Source: Halosimplex aquaticum (GTDB lineage: Archaea > Halobacteriota > Halobacteria > Halobacteriales > Haloarculaceae). Taken from it: a stretch of 64,000 nucleotides of DNA. This document shows positions 52,901 to 61,896 of the stretch, one piece after another. Both the position numbers and the translations under genes were made by a program. Below the pieces are notes generated by a model. The model made no database searches and was not told the origin of the DNA. It saw only the letters and a program-made list of their open reading frames with translations. Location of the stretch: the NCBI RefSeq assembly GCF_028747785.1, contig NZ_CP118158.1, positions 2,604,001 to 2,668,000 of the forward strand, read 5' to 3'. How positions within the stretch are numbered: the first letter of the stretch is position 1; each line of letters starts with the position of its first letter.

Positions 52901-53242
52901 TTACGCGGTCAGCTTCGGTTCGAGGTCGCCGCGCTCGTCCAGCTGTTTGAGGATGTCGCTCCCGCCGACGAACTCGCCGTCGACGAACGTCTGCGGGATG
53001 GTCTCCCGGCCGCTGTGGCGTTCGAGCGCGACGCGGAACTCGTCGAGCGATTCGAGCGTGTCGACCACCTCGACGTCCTCGCGGTACTGCTTGAGGAGCG
53101 TGAGCGCTCGGTCGGAGTAACCGCACTGGGGCATGATCTCCGTCCCCTTCATGAACAGCACGACCTCGTTGTTCTCGATGGCCTCGTCCACGCGCTCGTC
53201 GACCTCGTCTTGGGGAAGGCTCTCGTTGGGATCGAACGTCAT
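52901..53242 (-). CDS. Monothiol glutaredoxin (CGYS type)
   Basis: 113 residues. EAIENNEVVLFMKGTEIMPQCGYSDRAL carries the active-site Cys (CGYS, near CGFS of Grx4/Grx5), then RETIPQTFVDGEFVGGSDIL (the TIPQTF cis-Pro motif and glutathione site). CGFS-type proteins handle iron-sulfur clusters and iron sensing. Copy B of the dispersed repeat lies directly upstream, in its promoter region. Confidence 0.92.
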   Translation of the reverse strand: MTFDPNESLPQDEVDERVDEAIENNEVVLFMKGTEIMPQCGYSDRALTLLKQYREDVEVVDTLESLDEFRVALERHSGRETIPQTFVDGEFVGGSDILKQLDERGDLEPKLTA

Positions 53243-53256
53243 ACCCGTGTGCTGGC

Positions 53257-53634
53257 GCCCCTCGTGGATACCTCTTGCGACGACCGTCTCCGAGTCGCGA
53301 TTGCCGCTGCTGACAGCAAGGCGTGAAAGCCCTCGGCCCGCTCGCAATAACTTCGACTGCAGTCGACAGCACGCGTCGAAAGCCCTCGGCCCGCTCGCGG
53401 TCGCTGAGTGGGATATCCTCGGTCGCTCCGCCCCCTCGGATAGTGCCCACTCAGACGACTCCCCGTTGGCGCGAGCGCGCCTCGCCCTTTCAGTCCGCCA
53501 GGAAGACAGCCATTACACCGCCACAGCAACCGCAAACAGCCTCACGCCTCCCAACCGATTCCTTCGCTCGCGACGCTCGCTCAGTCATCCCTCGCGCGCT
53601 TCGTCGCGGCACGGAGGCCGCGACAGCGCGCGCC
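53257..53634 (-). repeat. Dispersed structured repeat, copy B
   Basis: In the 433-base gap 53243-53675, read on the minus strand, the blocks occur in the same order as in 6441-6837: GGCGCGCGCTGTCGCG (53619-53634), GCGAGGGATGA, AATCGGTTGGG, GGACTGAAAGGGCGAGGCG, and the GAGGATATCC and GCCGAGGGCTTTC blocks. Hairpin 1 pairs 53603-53610 with 53617-53624; hairpin 2 spans 53400-53459 (CTGAGTGGG/CCCACTCAG). Two terminal units, about 53 bp apart, end near 53290. No coding frame is conserved with copy A. Confidence 0.8.
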
Positions 53635-53675
53635 ACGACGCTCGTTCAACACATCATCGCACCGAAATACAGTCC

Positions 53676-54884
53676 TCACCCGAGCACGGCGGCGAACGCG
53701 CGGTAGAGGCCGAACCCGATGGCGATGGAGGCGACGAGCGTGATGATCCAGAAGGCGAGGGTGACACCGATCTTCCGGCGGGAGACGCCCGCCGAACCGC
53801 CGGCGAGGCCGCCGCCGATGACGCCGGAGATGATGATGTTGTTGAACGAGATGGGGATGCCCAGCGCGATGGCGGCCTGGGCGATGATGAACCCGGGGAC
53901 GAGCGCGGCGATGGACCGGCGGATCCCCAGCGAGGCGTACTCCCGGGAGGTCGCCTGGAGGAGCCGCGGCGCGCCCATCCAGGCCCCGCCGAGGATCCCG
54001 ACGGCGCCGATGGCGAGCAGGACGATACCCGGGAGACCGAGTTCGGCGCTGTAGAGGTTTTCGAGCGGGCCGGTCGCGAGGCCGACCTGGCTCCCGCCGC
54101 TGGAGAATGCGACGACGCTGCCGAGGACGACGAGGAACGTCCGGATCCCCCGGTCGACCGACTGCTGGGTCCGCCGGCGGATGTACTGGAAGCTCAGGGC
54201 GGCGAACGCGAGCGTCACGACGGCGACCATCGGCTCGACGGTCGCGACGGCGGGCAGGTCGACGAGGTCCGCGGCGAAGCCCGCCAGGGAGTTCTGTTCG
54301 GCCTCGGGGCCCGAGGGGATGATCCCCAGCTGGACGTTGGCGATGATCGCGCCGACGACGGCCGCGAGGACCGGGACGCCGACGGTCTCGGGGATGTCGT
54401 CGCGGCGGAGGATCGTGGCGGTGAGGTAGGCGAGTCCACCCGAAACGGGGGGGACGAGGATCCAGAAGAGGGTGATCCGGCGGTACGTCTCGACGGCCGG
54501 GTCGCCGCCGAGCGAGAGGCCGACGCCGACCATCGCGCCCGTGGTGGCGAAGGCGGCGGGGACGGGATAGCCGCTGTAGACGCCGAAAGCCATGAACGCG
54601 CTGGCGGTGAGCAGTCCGGCAGTGGCCGCCAGCGAAGTGATCGCGACGCCGTCGATGAGGCCCGCCCCGACCGTCTCGGAGATGGCGCCGCCCTGGGTGA
54701 GCGCGCCGAGTGCGGCGAGGATGCCGATGAGGAACGCGGCTCGCATCGTCGAGATGGCGTTGGCGCCGATGGCGGGGGCGAACGGCGGCGAGTTGCTGTT
54801 GGCGCCCAGCGCCCACGCCGTCAGCAGACTCGTCACCGTGGCGAGGACGACGAGCGCCCAGAAACCGGCGCCCGCCACGCTCAC
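53676..54884 (-). CDS. Inorganic phosphate transporter, PiT family
   Basis: 402 residues, about ten spans in two inverted halves. The PiT signatures GANSNSPPFAPAIGANAIS near the N-terminus and SFNNIIISGVIGGGLAGGSAG in the second half are both visible. It is a Na+- or H+-coupled phosphate importer. The start is GTG 54884; the nearby ATG opens only a ten-codon frame. Confidence 0.92.
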   Translation of the reverse strand: MSVAGAGFWALVVLATVTSLLTAWALGANSNSPPFAPAIGANAISTMRAAFLIGILAALGALTQGGAISETVGAGLIDGVAITSLAATAGLLTASAFMAFGVYSGYPVPAAFATTGAMVGVGLSLGGDPAVETYRRITLFWILVPPVSGGLAYLTATILRRDDIPETVGVPVLAAVVGAIIANVQLGIIPSGPEAEQNSLAGFAADLVDLPAVATVEPMVAVVTLAFAALSFQYIRRRTQQSVDRGIRTFLVVLGSVVAFSSGGSQVGLATGPLENLYSAELGLPGIVLLAIGAVGILGGAWMGAPRLLQATSREYASLGIRRSIAALVPGFIIAQAAIALGIPISFNNIIISGVIGGGLAGGSAGVSRRKIGVTLAFWIITLVASIAIGFGLYRAFAAVLG

Positions 54885-55012
54885 GACCCCCCGTCGACTG
54901 ACGACGCGACCATGGCGGGCACGTTGTGTCGGCGGGCGAATAAACGTTCGCGCCGGCCGAGCGACGCGACGGTCCGGCCCACGCGTCCTGCCCGGTCGGG
55001 ACCGCCCGCCGG

Positions 55013-55717
55013 TTACTCGTCGCCCTCGCCCTCGTCGCCCCGGCGGACGACGAGGACCGGGCCGACCGTCTCGGCGGCCACGCGGTCGGTCTCCTCGCCG
55101 AAGACGAGCGAGCGGAACGAGGGGGCCCGCTCGCCCATCACGACGGCGTCGTGGCCCGCCGCAGCGTCGACGAGCGCTTCGAACGGGCCGCCGGTCGCCA
55201 GCGTCGTCTCGACGTCGATGCCGGCGTCGCGGAGCGTGGCCGCGGCGTCGTCGAGCGCGGTCCGCTCCTCGTCTGCGTCGCCGTCGGTCGCCAGGAAGAG
55301 CGTCACGCCGACGTCGCGGTCACCGACCAGGTCCGCGACGAAGTCGGTGATGCGGTCGACGGCCACGTCGCCGGACACCGGGACGAGCAGGCGCTCGACC
55401 GGACCCGTCGCGCCGACGATGGCGAAGGCGTCGGCGCCGGTCTCGGCCGCGACGCGCCGGACCGTCTGCTCCCGGTCGTGGGTGAACACGAGGCGGTGGT
55501 CGGCGGCGCCGCCCGCGGCCGCGAACTCCGCGGTCACGTCGTCCAGCGCCTCGGTGGCGCGGTCCTCGTACTGGAGGCGCGCCTGGTCGGGCGGGGTCTG
55601 CTCAGGGAGGACGTGGTACCCGAGGACGGTCACGTCGACGGTCCCCAGGAGGTCTATCAGCCCCGGCGGGACGGTTCCCCCCTCCAGTATCGCCAGCGGC
55701 ACGAGGACGCGGGTCAT
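55013..55717 (-). CDS. Universal stress protein (two UspA-like domains)
   Basis: 234 residues with two Usp-type halves: [22 protein letters not shown] and [23 protein letters not shown]. The second ends [33 protein letters not shown], the nucleotide-loop-like region. Overlap of 4 bases with the APC permease argues for a regulator of that transporter. UspA-APC pairs are common in haloarchaea. Confidence 0.85.
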   Translation of the reverse strand: MTRVLVPLAILEGGTVPPGLIDLLGTVDVTVLGYHVLPEQTPPDQARLQYEDRATEALDDVTAEFAAAGGAADHRLVFTHDREQTVRRVAAETGADAFAIVGATGPVERLLVPVSGDVAVDRITDFVADLVGDRDVGVTLFLATDGDADEERTALDDAAATLRDAGIDVETTLATGGPFEALVDAAAGHDAVVMGERAPSFRSLVFGEETDRVAAETVGPVLVVRRGDEGEGDE

Positions 55718-57129
55718 AGCGCTCCCCGCAGACTAACGTCGCGAGCGTAATAGAAGTACCAGCCCGCGCTGGCGAGCATGACCGCCAGCCCGATGACCTG
55801 CGACGCCGGCTGCATGAAGCCGATGAGCGCGAAGCTCGACAGCGCGCCGAGTATCGGGACGGCCGGGTACCCGGGCGTCCGGAAGTCGGGGTCGTACCAC
55901 TCGGGTTCGTCGCGGCGCAGCGCGATCAGCGCGACGCACATCAGCCCGTAGAGGATCAGGTGCAGGAACGATGCGACCTCCGCGAGGACCGCCACCTGCC
56001 CGGTCGCGACGAGCACGAGGACGGGGCCGCCGGCCAGCCCGAGCGCGACGTGGGGCGTCCCGTACTTCAGGTTGATCCGGCTGGCCCGCCGCGGGAGCAG
56101 GGCGTCCCGGGAGACGGCGTAGATGGCCCGCGAGGTGCTGAGGATCGAGGCGTTGGCGCTGGACATCGTCGCCAGCAGGCCGCCGAAGACGATGGCGAGC
56201 GCGCCCGCGGCGCCGAGGTAGTGGCGGCCCACGTCGACCATGGCCGTCTCGCCGAGTTCGGCGAGTTCGCCGCTGGGTATCGCGCTCGTCGCGACGAACA
56301 CCGTCACGACGTACATGACGCCGACGACGACGACCGACCCGACCATCGCCAGCGGGAGGTTCCGCCCCGGCCGCTTCATCTCGCCGGCGACCGTCGCGAC
56401 CTGCGCGAAGCCGAGGTAGGAGGTGAACACGAGCGCGGCCGTCGTCAGCACCGGGAACGGGCCGAACGGCATGAACTGCTCGGGCGCGCTGGGCGCGCCG
56501 ACCAGTCCGACCGCGTCCAGGCTGCCGTACAGCAGGAACACCGAGAGGATCGACAGCAGCAGGGCGACGACGCCGTTCTGGAGCTTCGCGGCGTTCTCGG
56601 TCCCCGTGACGTTCAGGACGGTGAAGCCGGCGCCGAAGAGGAGGGCCACGGGGACGACCAGTCCCTCACCGACGCTGACGCCGATCTCGGCGAGCGTGTC
56701 GACGGCGTAGTAGCCGAAGCCGACGAGGTAGAACGCTGTCGCGAACACGAGCCCGAACCACAGCGAGAGCCCGACGACCGTGCCCGCGAGCGTGCCGAGG
56801 CCCCGGGAGATGAAGTAGTAGCCGCCGCCGCTTTTCGGCATCGCCGTCGCGAGTTCCGAGGTCGGCAGCGCGACCAGCAGTGCGACGACCGCGCCGATGG
56901 CGAAGGATCCCGCCGCGGCCGGGCCGGCCTCGCCCGCCGCGAGCCCGGGGAACACGAAGATGCCCGCGCCGATCATCGTCCCGATCCCGATGGCGAGGCC
57001 GCCGGTCAGCCCGAGCGTCCGCTCCAGCTCGGCGTCGTCGGTGATCGTCGCCTCGTCGGTCTCGACCGTCTCCTCGACGACGGGCGTCTCGCCCTCGATG
57101 TTCGCCCCGCCGGGCGCGTCTGTACTCAC
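55714..57129 (-). CDS. APC-family amino acid permease
   Basis: 471 residues, 12 spans after a soluble acidic N-tail of about 40 residues. [25 protein letters not shown] is the APC first-span signature; [15 protein letters not shown] also fits. It imports amino acids. It overlaps the UspA gene by 4 bases. Directly upstream lie 23-bp tandem repeats. Confidence 0.92.
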   Translation of the reverse strand: MSTDAPGGANIEGETPVVEETVETDEATITDDAELERTLGLTGGLAIGIGTMIGAGIFVFPGLAAGEAGPAAAGSFAIGAVVALLVALPTSELATAMPKSGGGYYFISRGLGTLAGTVVGLSLWFGLVFATAFYLVGFGYYAVDTLAEIGVSVGEGLVVPVALLFGAGFTVLNVTGTENAAKLQNGVVALLLSILSVFLLYGSLDAVGLVGAPSAPEQFMPFGPFPVLTTAALVFTSYLGFAQVATVAGEMKRPGRNLPLAMVGSVVVVGVMYVVTVFVATSAIPSGELAELGETAMVDVGRHYLGAAGALAIVFGGLLATMSSANASILSTSRAIYAVSRDALLPRRASRINLKYGTPHVALGLAGGPVLVLVATGQVAVLAEVASFLHLILYGLMCVALIALRRDEPEWYDPDFRTPGYPAVPILGALSSFALIGFMQPASQVIGLAVMLASAGWYFYYARDVSLRGAL

Positions 57130-57162
57130 GAGACGGACGATGGGTCGCCACCCACGTATGTC

Positions 57163-57254
57163 CGGCGACGGTTCAGACCCCCGATCGGCGACAGTTCAGA
57201 CCGCCGATCGGCGACAGTTCAGACCCCCGATCGGCGACAGTTCAGACCCCCGAT
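57163..57254. repeat. 23-bp tandem repeats upstream of the APC permease gene
   Basis: Four near-exact copies of CGGCGACAGTTCAGACCCC + CGAT, with GTTCAGA at 57171, 57194, 57217 and 57240 (period 23). They occupy the 141-base gap before the permease ATG (57129), that is, its promoter region. There are no spacers between copies, so it is not a CRISPR. Confidence 0.85.
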
Positions 57255-57270
57255 GGTGACGGCAGCACCG

Positions 57271-58581
57271 TCAGTACGGGTCGGGGTCGAACCGTCCCCC
57301 AGCGAGATCCAGCGGCGCCAGCGGGCCGACGGTCACGTCGTCGCGCTCGCGCAGTTCCGCGGCGACCGGTTCGGAGACGACCAGCGAGTCGGGGTCCATC
57401 GTGCTCGGGATCCGCGCGACCCGCAGGTCGGCCGGGTCGGCGACGCCTGTAGTCGAACACGCCAGCAGGAGCGCGGTGGCGTCGTCCGGCACGACGAACG
57501 GGAGTTTCGCCCGCCGGGGCTCGCCGCTGGTGACGACGTTGACGTACGTGTCTTCGAAGTCAACGTCGGCGACGAGGTCGCGGTGGACGAAGTCGGCGAG
57601 GCCCATCCCGACGGCGTTGCCGTGCGAGGGCGCCGTCAGCGACCGGGCGTAGACCCGGGTGATCGACGGCGAATCCGGTTCGGTCTCGCCGTGGAAGTCG
57701 TAGCGACCGAGGACGTTCGTGTCCATCCCGGTGCCCGACTTGTCCTTGCCCGTCTCGTCGACGACGAGCAGGTCGAGGTCGTCGACGGGGAGTTCGGCCA
57801 GGTGCTCGCGGGCGAGATCCAGCAGTTCCGGTTCGCGGTCGAGCACGTCGGAGGCGTCGATCCCCTCGACGCGGACGGCGCGGTGGTCGGCGTTCTCGAC
57901 GAGCGCGATGCCGCCGACGACGGGCGTCTCCGCCCGCAGGATCTCGTAGCGGTCGGCGATCACGTCGGCGAAGTCCGTCGCGATGGCCGCGTTGTGCAGC
58001 GACTCGGCGCCGCGGTGTTTGCCGAGGCCGATCACCGCCATCTTCGCGAGGCCGCTCTCGACGTCGCCGCGGAAGTCGGTGTGCGGTTTGACGCGGTTGG
58101 CGAGCAGGACCGCGTCGGCATCCAGCGCGTCGCGAGCGGCGTAGACCGGCCGGCCCAGGTCGTCCTCGCCGACGGCCTCGACGGCCATCGACGAGCGGAT
58201 CTCACAGCCGAGCGTCTCGGGTGTCATCCCGAGCGCCGCGAGCGTCTCGCGCTGTCCCTCCGCCGTCGCGCCGCCGTGGCTCCCCATCGCCGGGACGACG
58301 AACGGCTCGAACCCCCGTTCCCGCAGGCGCTCGACCGCGGCCGCGAGGACAGTGGATACGTCGCGAATGCCGCGACTGCCGGCCGTCACTGCGACCGACG
58401 CGCCCGCCGCGAGGTCGGCGAGGCCACCGATAGCATCGACTGCCTCGCGGGCCGCTTCGGCGACGTCCGCGACGGACTCCGGTTCGCGCTCCCGGCGGGC
58501 GACGGCGAACTCGGGGAGGTCGTCGACCGTGTAGTCGTTCGCGTCGGCCAGCACCTCCGCGTCCGGGAAGTCGACGTTCAC
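57271..58581 (-). CDS. larA: LarA-like nickel-pincer racemase/epimerase (DUF2088)
   Basis: 436 residues. LarA-type residues are present: His in MGSHGGATAEGQ (H102), His in NRVKPHTDFRG (H167), Lys in SGLAKMAVIG (K180) and His in GAESLHNA (H196); family knowledge assigns cofactor attachment and metal ligands to such positions. Substrates in this family range over lactate and other 2-hydroxyacids; this one is undefined. LarB and LarC are not in the window; LarE is at 2162-3118. Confidence 0.8.
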   Translation of the reverse strand: MNVDFPDAEVLADANDYTVDDLPEFAVARREREPESVADVAEAAREAVDAIGGLADLAAGASVAVTAGSRGIRDVSTVLAAAVERLRERGFEPFVVPAMGSHGGATAEGQRETLAALGMTPETLGCEIRSSMAVEAVGEDDLGRPVYAARDALDADAVLLANRVKPHTDFRGDVESGLAKMAVIGLGKHRGAESLHNAAIATDFADVIADRYEILRAETPVVGGIALVENADHRAVRVEGIDASDVLDREPELLDLAREHLAELPVDDLDLLVVDETGKDKSGTGMDTNVLGRYDFHGETEPDSPSITRVYARSLTAPSHGNAVGMGLADFVHRDLVADVDFEDTYVNVVTSGEPRRAKLPFVVPDDATALLLACSTTGVADPADLRVARIPSTMDPDSLVVSEPVAAELRERDDVTVGPLAPLDLAGGRFDPDPY

Positions 58582-58740
58582 GGACTGCCTCCCGGGGTCG
58601 GGGCCGGAGAGCCAGCCCCCGTCGCGCCGGCTGTCGGTCGGTCCATGCTACCGTCATGCGCACGCAGACAGTTGAGCGTATCCGTCGGCCGCCGGAGCCG
58701 CCGGCCTGCAATTTATTCGCCTGACGGCCTAACCGATCGC

Positions 58741-59328
58741 ATGAGCGAACTGAACCAGGCGGTCGTCGACGAGGCCGTCAAGGAGGGGGAGTCGATGGGC
58801 GCTCGCGACCTGGTCGAACTGATCGAGCGCTACCACCGGGGGGCCGGCGTCGAACGGGAGACGATCGAGGCCTACGCCGCGGAACTCGAAGCGCGCGACG
58901 ACTACGCCTTCGACGCGGAGGACTTCCTCGCCCACGTCGACGAGAACACGACCGACGGCGACTGGTGGGAAGGCGGGGTGTACTACGACATCGGGGAGGG
59001 CGTCGACGACCACCGCATCAGCCTGTATCCGGCGGCGTGGCACGAGCGCCTCGGCGAGTCGACCGACGCGCGCGAGGTGGTCGAGTTCATGCTGGACGAG
59101 GACCCCGACTACCTCGACGACCTCGCGCTGGGCGGCCCCGGCGGGGGCGTCCCGGAGAAGGCCGTCGTCGAGGCGCTCATGCTCGTCGGTGGGATGGACC
59201 GCCGCGACGCGAACACGGTCATCAACGAGGCGCGCGAGCGCGACGACGTCGTCGAGGACGGCGACCAGAGCCCGGAAGCCCACATCTACCTCCCCGAGCG
59301 CACGTCCGAGGACCTGAGTAGCGGGTGA
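58741..59328 (+). CDS. Acidic haloarchaeal protein, unknown
   Basis: 195 residues, very acidic, mostly helical: NQAVVDEAVKEGESMGARDLVELIERYHRGAGVERETIEAYAAEL, then DWWEGGVYYDIGEGVDDH and a helical C-terminus. No family recognised. Start ATG 58741. The gene is divergent from larA, with 159 bases between. Confidence 0.7.
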   Translation: MSELNQAVVDEAVKEGESMGARDLVELIERYHRGAGVERETIEAYAAELEARDDYAFDAEDFLAHVDENTTDGDWWEGGVYYDIGEGVDDHRISLYPAAWHERLGESTDAREVVEFMLDEDPDYLDDLALGGPGGGVPEKAVVEALMLVGGMDRRDANTVINEARERDDVVEDGDQSPEAHIYLPERTSEDLSSG

Positions 59329-59370
59329 GGGGCGCGGTCGGAACGCCGTCCCCTGACTGCGCCCGGCCGA

Positions 59371-59784
59371 TCAGTCGTCCGCGGAGACGGCGGCGTCGAC
59401 CTGTCCGCCGCCCGACTCGGGCGAATCGCGCTCCAGCGCGTCGAGTCCGCCGAGGAAGTACCCGATCATGAACGTGGCGAGGACGACGACGTGGAGTCCG
59501 ACCTGATTCGCCAGCGAGACCGGGACGGCGAAGACGGCCTGGAACGCGACCAGCATGACGAACACCTGGCCGGCGGCGCTCCACCTGTTGTCGCGCCAGC
59601 TACCGCCGGCGCTGGTGTAGTCCGGGCGGTCGCGCACGAGTCGCCCGCCGACCAGGCCCAGGACGAGTACCGAGAGCCCGGCCGCAATCGTGAGGACGGG
59701 ATCGGTGCCGAGCCGCCAGAGTCCCGCCCCGGTGACGACACCGAAGGCGAGCGAGAGGGCTCGATGACGAGTTGCTCGCGTCAT
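59371..59784 (-). CDS. Small membrane protein, unknown
   Basis: 137 residues: spans LSLAFGVVTGAGLWRL, VLTIAAGLSVLVLGLVGGRLV, VFVMLVAFQAVFAVPVSLA and VGLHVVVLATFMIGYFLGGL; the C-terminus is acidic. It is tail-to-tail with the 58741 gene. Function unknown. Confidence 0.75.
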   Translation of the reverse strand: MTRATRHRALSLAFGVVTGAGLWRLGTDPVLTIAAGLSVLVLGLVGGRLVRDRPDYTSAGGSWRDNRWSAAGQVFVMLVAFQAVFAVPVSLANQVGLHVVVLATFMIGYFLGGLDALERDSPESGGGQVDAAVSADD

Positions 59785-60395
59785 ACTGCCCGCTACGATC
59801 GGGGAGCGGAAAAGGTCACCGAACCGAACACTCTCGGAACCGCTCTCGTGGGAAGAACCGTGCGCTTCGGCCGCTGAATCGGCGATTATCGAGATTTCAC
59901 CGGTGACCGGACGACGGTCACGGACCCAGTGTGCCGGCGGCGAGCGCTCGTCGCGACCGACCGGACCGCGGACCTGATCGGGAGTCGACAGGGCACACTT
60001 CTGTCATACCCTCCGGGCCGGTCGGCGGCCCGAACTGTGGGGCGAGGTGATCGCCACTGCGGTCGCTCCGAGCGCGGTTTCGAACGGCGCACTAGTTGTC
60101 GTGTTGTCAATACCGGCTCGCCCTCACCCGTAGGGACCGATTACTCCCCCGTACAGACGGCGTGGTGTCCGAAATACCCGGATCACTGCGACCCGGTCGA
60201 CCGGTCTTCGGTGTGATATCTTCGCACACGGGCGTACAGTTATCCGACGGGTATCTTGATTAACGTTCGTGTTACTCAGTGGTTTTCGATAATATACTCC
60301 TACACCCACCGGTATCCGATGTTCGATCAGTTAATTGCGGATTACTCCCCTGGGGGCGTATGATTTTTCACGATCACCGTGTTATGATTACTCGT
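59785..60395. other. 611-base intergenic region, no convincing gene
   Basis: The first half is GC-rich with no homologous-looking frame. From about 60200 it becomes AT-rich (GATATCTTCG, CTTGATTAACG, TTTTCGATAATATACTCC) and probably holds promoters. GATTACTCCCC occurs twice, 60139-60149 and 60340-60350. TGATTTTTCA at 60361-60370 is a candidate TATA for the DUF5786 gene. Confidence 0.5.
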
Positions 60396-60575
60396 ATGGG
60401 GTTCGGGAGCTACGACGAATCAGAACAAGAGAACCAGGAGCTTGACGCCGACCTCGAAGACGAGGACGGAGTCAACACGGCAGAAAACACACACGACGGA
60501 GACGTGTCCTACGAGTTCGACGCCTCGAACGACGAGCTGTTGGACCGCCTGGAGGACATCAAAGACAACACGTGA
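60396..60575 (+). CDS. DUF5786 family small acidic protein
   Basis: 59 residues starting MGFGSYDESEQENQEL, the family N-terminus, and ending LLDRLEDIKDNT; highly acidic. Widespread in haloarchaea with no known role. It overlaps the DUF99 gene by 4 bases, so it may be co-translated with it. Confidence 0.85.
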   Translation: MGFGSYDESEQENQELDADLEDEDGVNTAENTHDGDVSYEFDASNDELLDRLEDIKDNT

Positions 60576-61144
60576 AGCCAGGGGTCCGCGCCCTCGGCGT
60601 AGCCGAATCGTACCGAGGGCAGCACAGCACGCTGGCGGGCGCCGTCGTCCGCGCGAGTCGGGTCGTCGACGGGTTCGCGTTCGACACCTGCGCGGTGGGC
60701 GGCACCGACGCCAGCGAAACGGTCGCCTCGCTGGTCGATAGCCTCGACCGCGAGGACGTGCGGTACGTGCTTCTCGCGGGCATCGCGCCCGCGTGGTTCA
60801 ACCTCTTCGACCTGCCGGCGATCCGCGAGTGCGTCGACCGGCCGGTCCTCTCGGTCAGCTTCGAGGAGAGCGAGGGGCTGGAGTCCGCGCTCCGCGACGC
60901 CTTCGACGGCGACGCCCTCGACGAGCGCCTGGCGGTCTACCGCCGACAGCCCGACCGCCGGCCCGTGACCGTCGGCGACGAGACGGTGTACGTGCGCGCG
61001 GCGGGGCTCGACGGCGACGAGGCCGCCGACGTGGTCCGGGCGTTCACCCCCGAGGGCGGCCGGCCGGAACCGCTCCGGGTCGCGCGCCTGGCCGCCCGCG
61101 CCGCCGACGAGCGGTTCGGCGACGGCGATGCGGGGTCGGCCTGA
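60572..61144 (+). CDS. DUF99/UPF0215 protein (endonuclease dU-like)
   Basis: 190 residues. KPGVRALGVAESYRGQHSTLAGAVVRASRVVDGFAF and GIAPAWFNLFDL match the family, which is distantly related to endonuclease V; one archaeal member is reported to act on DNA with uracil. GTG start 60572, coupled to DUF5786. A uracil-DNA glycosylase follows 59 bases downstream. Confidence 0.85.
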   Translation: MKPGVRALGVAESYRGQHSTLAGAVVRASRVVDGFAFDTCAVGGTDASETVASLVDSLDREDVRYVLLAGIAPAWFNLFDLPAIRECVDRPVLSVSFEESEGLESALRDAFDGDALDERLAVYRRQPDRRPVTVGDETVYVRAAGLDGDEAADVVRAFTPEGGRPEPLRVARLAARAADERFGDGDAGSA

Positions 61145-61203
61145 CCCCCCGCTACCGGGCGGGGACCGACCCGGTTATAGGCCTGCCCGGTGGACGGGGA
61201 GGC

Positions 61204-61797
61204 ATGAGCGACGGCGCGATAGACGGCCTCGAAGTGACCGCCTGCGAGCGGTGTCCGACGCTCGTCGAGTGCCGCAGCCGCATCGTCAACGGCACCGGGC
61301 CCGCGGACGCGGACCTGCTGTTCGTCGGCGAGGCCCCCGGGCAGTACGAGGACGAACAGGGCGAGCCGTTCGTCGGCCGCAGCGGTGACGTGCTCGACGA
61401 CGGCCTCCGCGACGCCGGCCTGGACCGCGGCGATGTGCGCATCACCAACTGCGTCCGGTGTCGTCCGCCCGACAACCGCGACCCCACCGACGACGAACTC
61501 GCGAACTGCCGGGGGTACCTCGAAACCGAGATCGACCGGATCGACCCCGAGGTCGTCGTCACGCTCGGCAAGGTGCCCGCCGAACACCTGCTCGAACGCG
61601 ACGTCGGCGTCACGAACGAGGCCGGCGACGTGGTCGAGGCCGAACTCGGGAGCGAGCGCCGGCGGGTCCTGATCTGCGTCCACCCCGCGGCGACGCTGTA
61701 CGACCCCTCCCAGCGCGACACGTTCGCGTCGACGCTGGAGCGGGCCGCCGAGTTCACCGACGAGACCAGCGGCCAGTCGCGCATCGGCGACTTCTGA
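61204..61797 (+). CDS. Uracil-DNA glycosylase, iron-sulfur type (family 4)
   Basis: 197 residues. Motif GEAPGQYEDEQGEPFVGRSG (active site and uracil pocket) and CVHPAATLYDPSQR (the C-terminal loop) fit. Cys14, Cys17, Cys86 and Cys102 are spaced for a [4Fe-4S] cluster. It removes deaminated cytosine from DNA, a useful task at high temperature or in GC-rich genomes. It may be co-expressed with the DUF99 gene. Confidence 0.92.
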   Translation: MSDGAIDGLEVTACERCPTLVECRSRIVNGTGPADADLLFVGEAPGQYEDEQGEPFVGRSGDVLDDGLRDAGLDRGDVRITNCVRCRPPDNRDPTDDELANCRGYLETEIDRIDPEVVVTLGKVPAEHLLERDVGVTNEAGDVVEAELGSERRRVLICVHPAATLYDPSQRDTFASTLERAAEFTDETSGQSRIGDF

Positions 61798-61896
61798 GCC
61801 GAGCGGGTCCGCGCACCGACAGGACAGCCGTCAGCGCGAGCCGCAGGCTTCGCCCGGACGGAAAGGGACTTGTCCGCGGTGTTCGTAGCCCCGAGC

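Noticed and set aside
57163..57254. CRISPR array
   Set aside because: The 23-bp repeats are contiguous with no spacers and no cas gene nearby.
55960..59328. Very long plus-strand open frame (over 1100 codons) antisense to the permease and larA
   Set aside because: A shadow frame from GC-rich codon bias; composition and repeats do not resemble a protein, and both minus genes have clear families. Only the end from 58741 is a real gene.
59929..60216. 95-codon plus-strand frame in the long intergenic gap
   Set aside because: Arg/Ser-rich composition typical of non-coding GC-rich DNA and no start signal.
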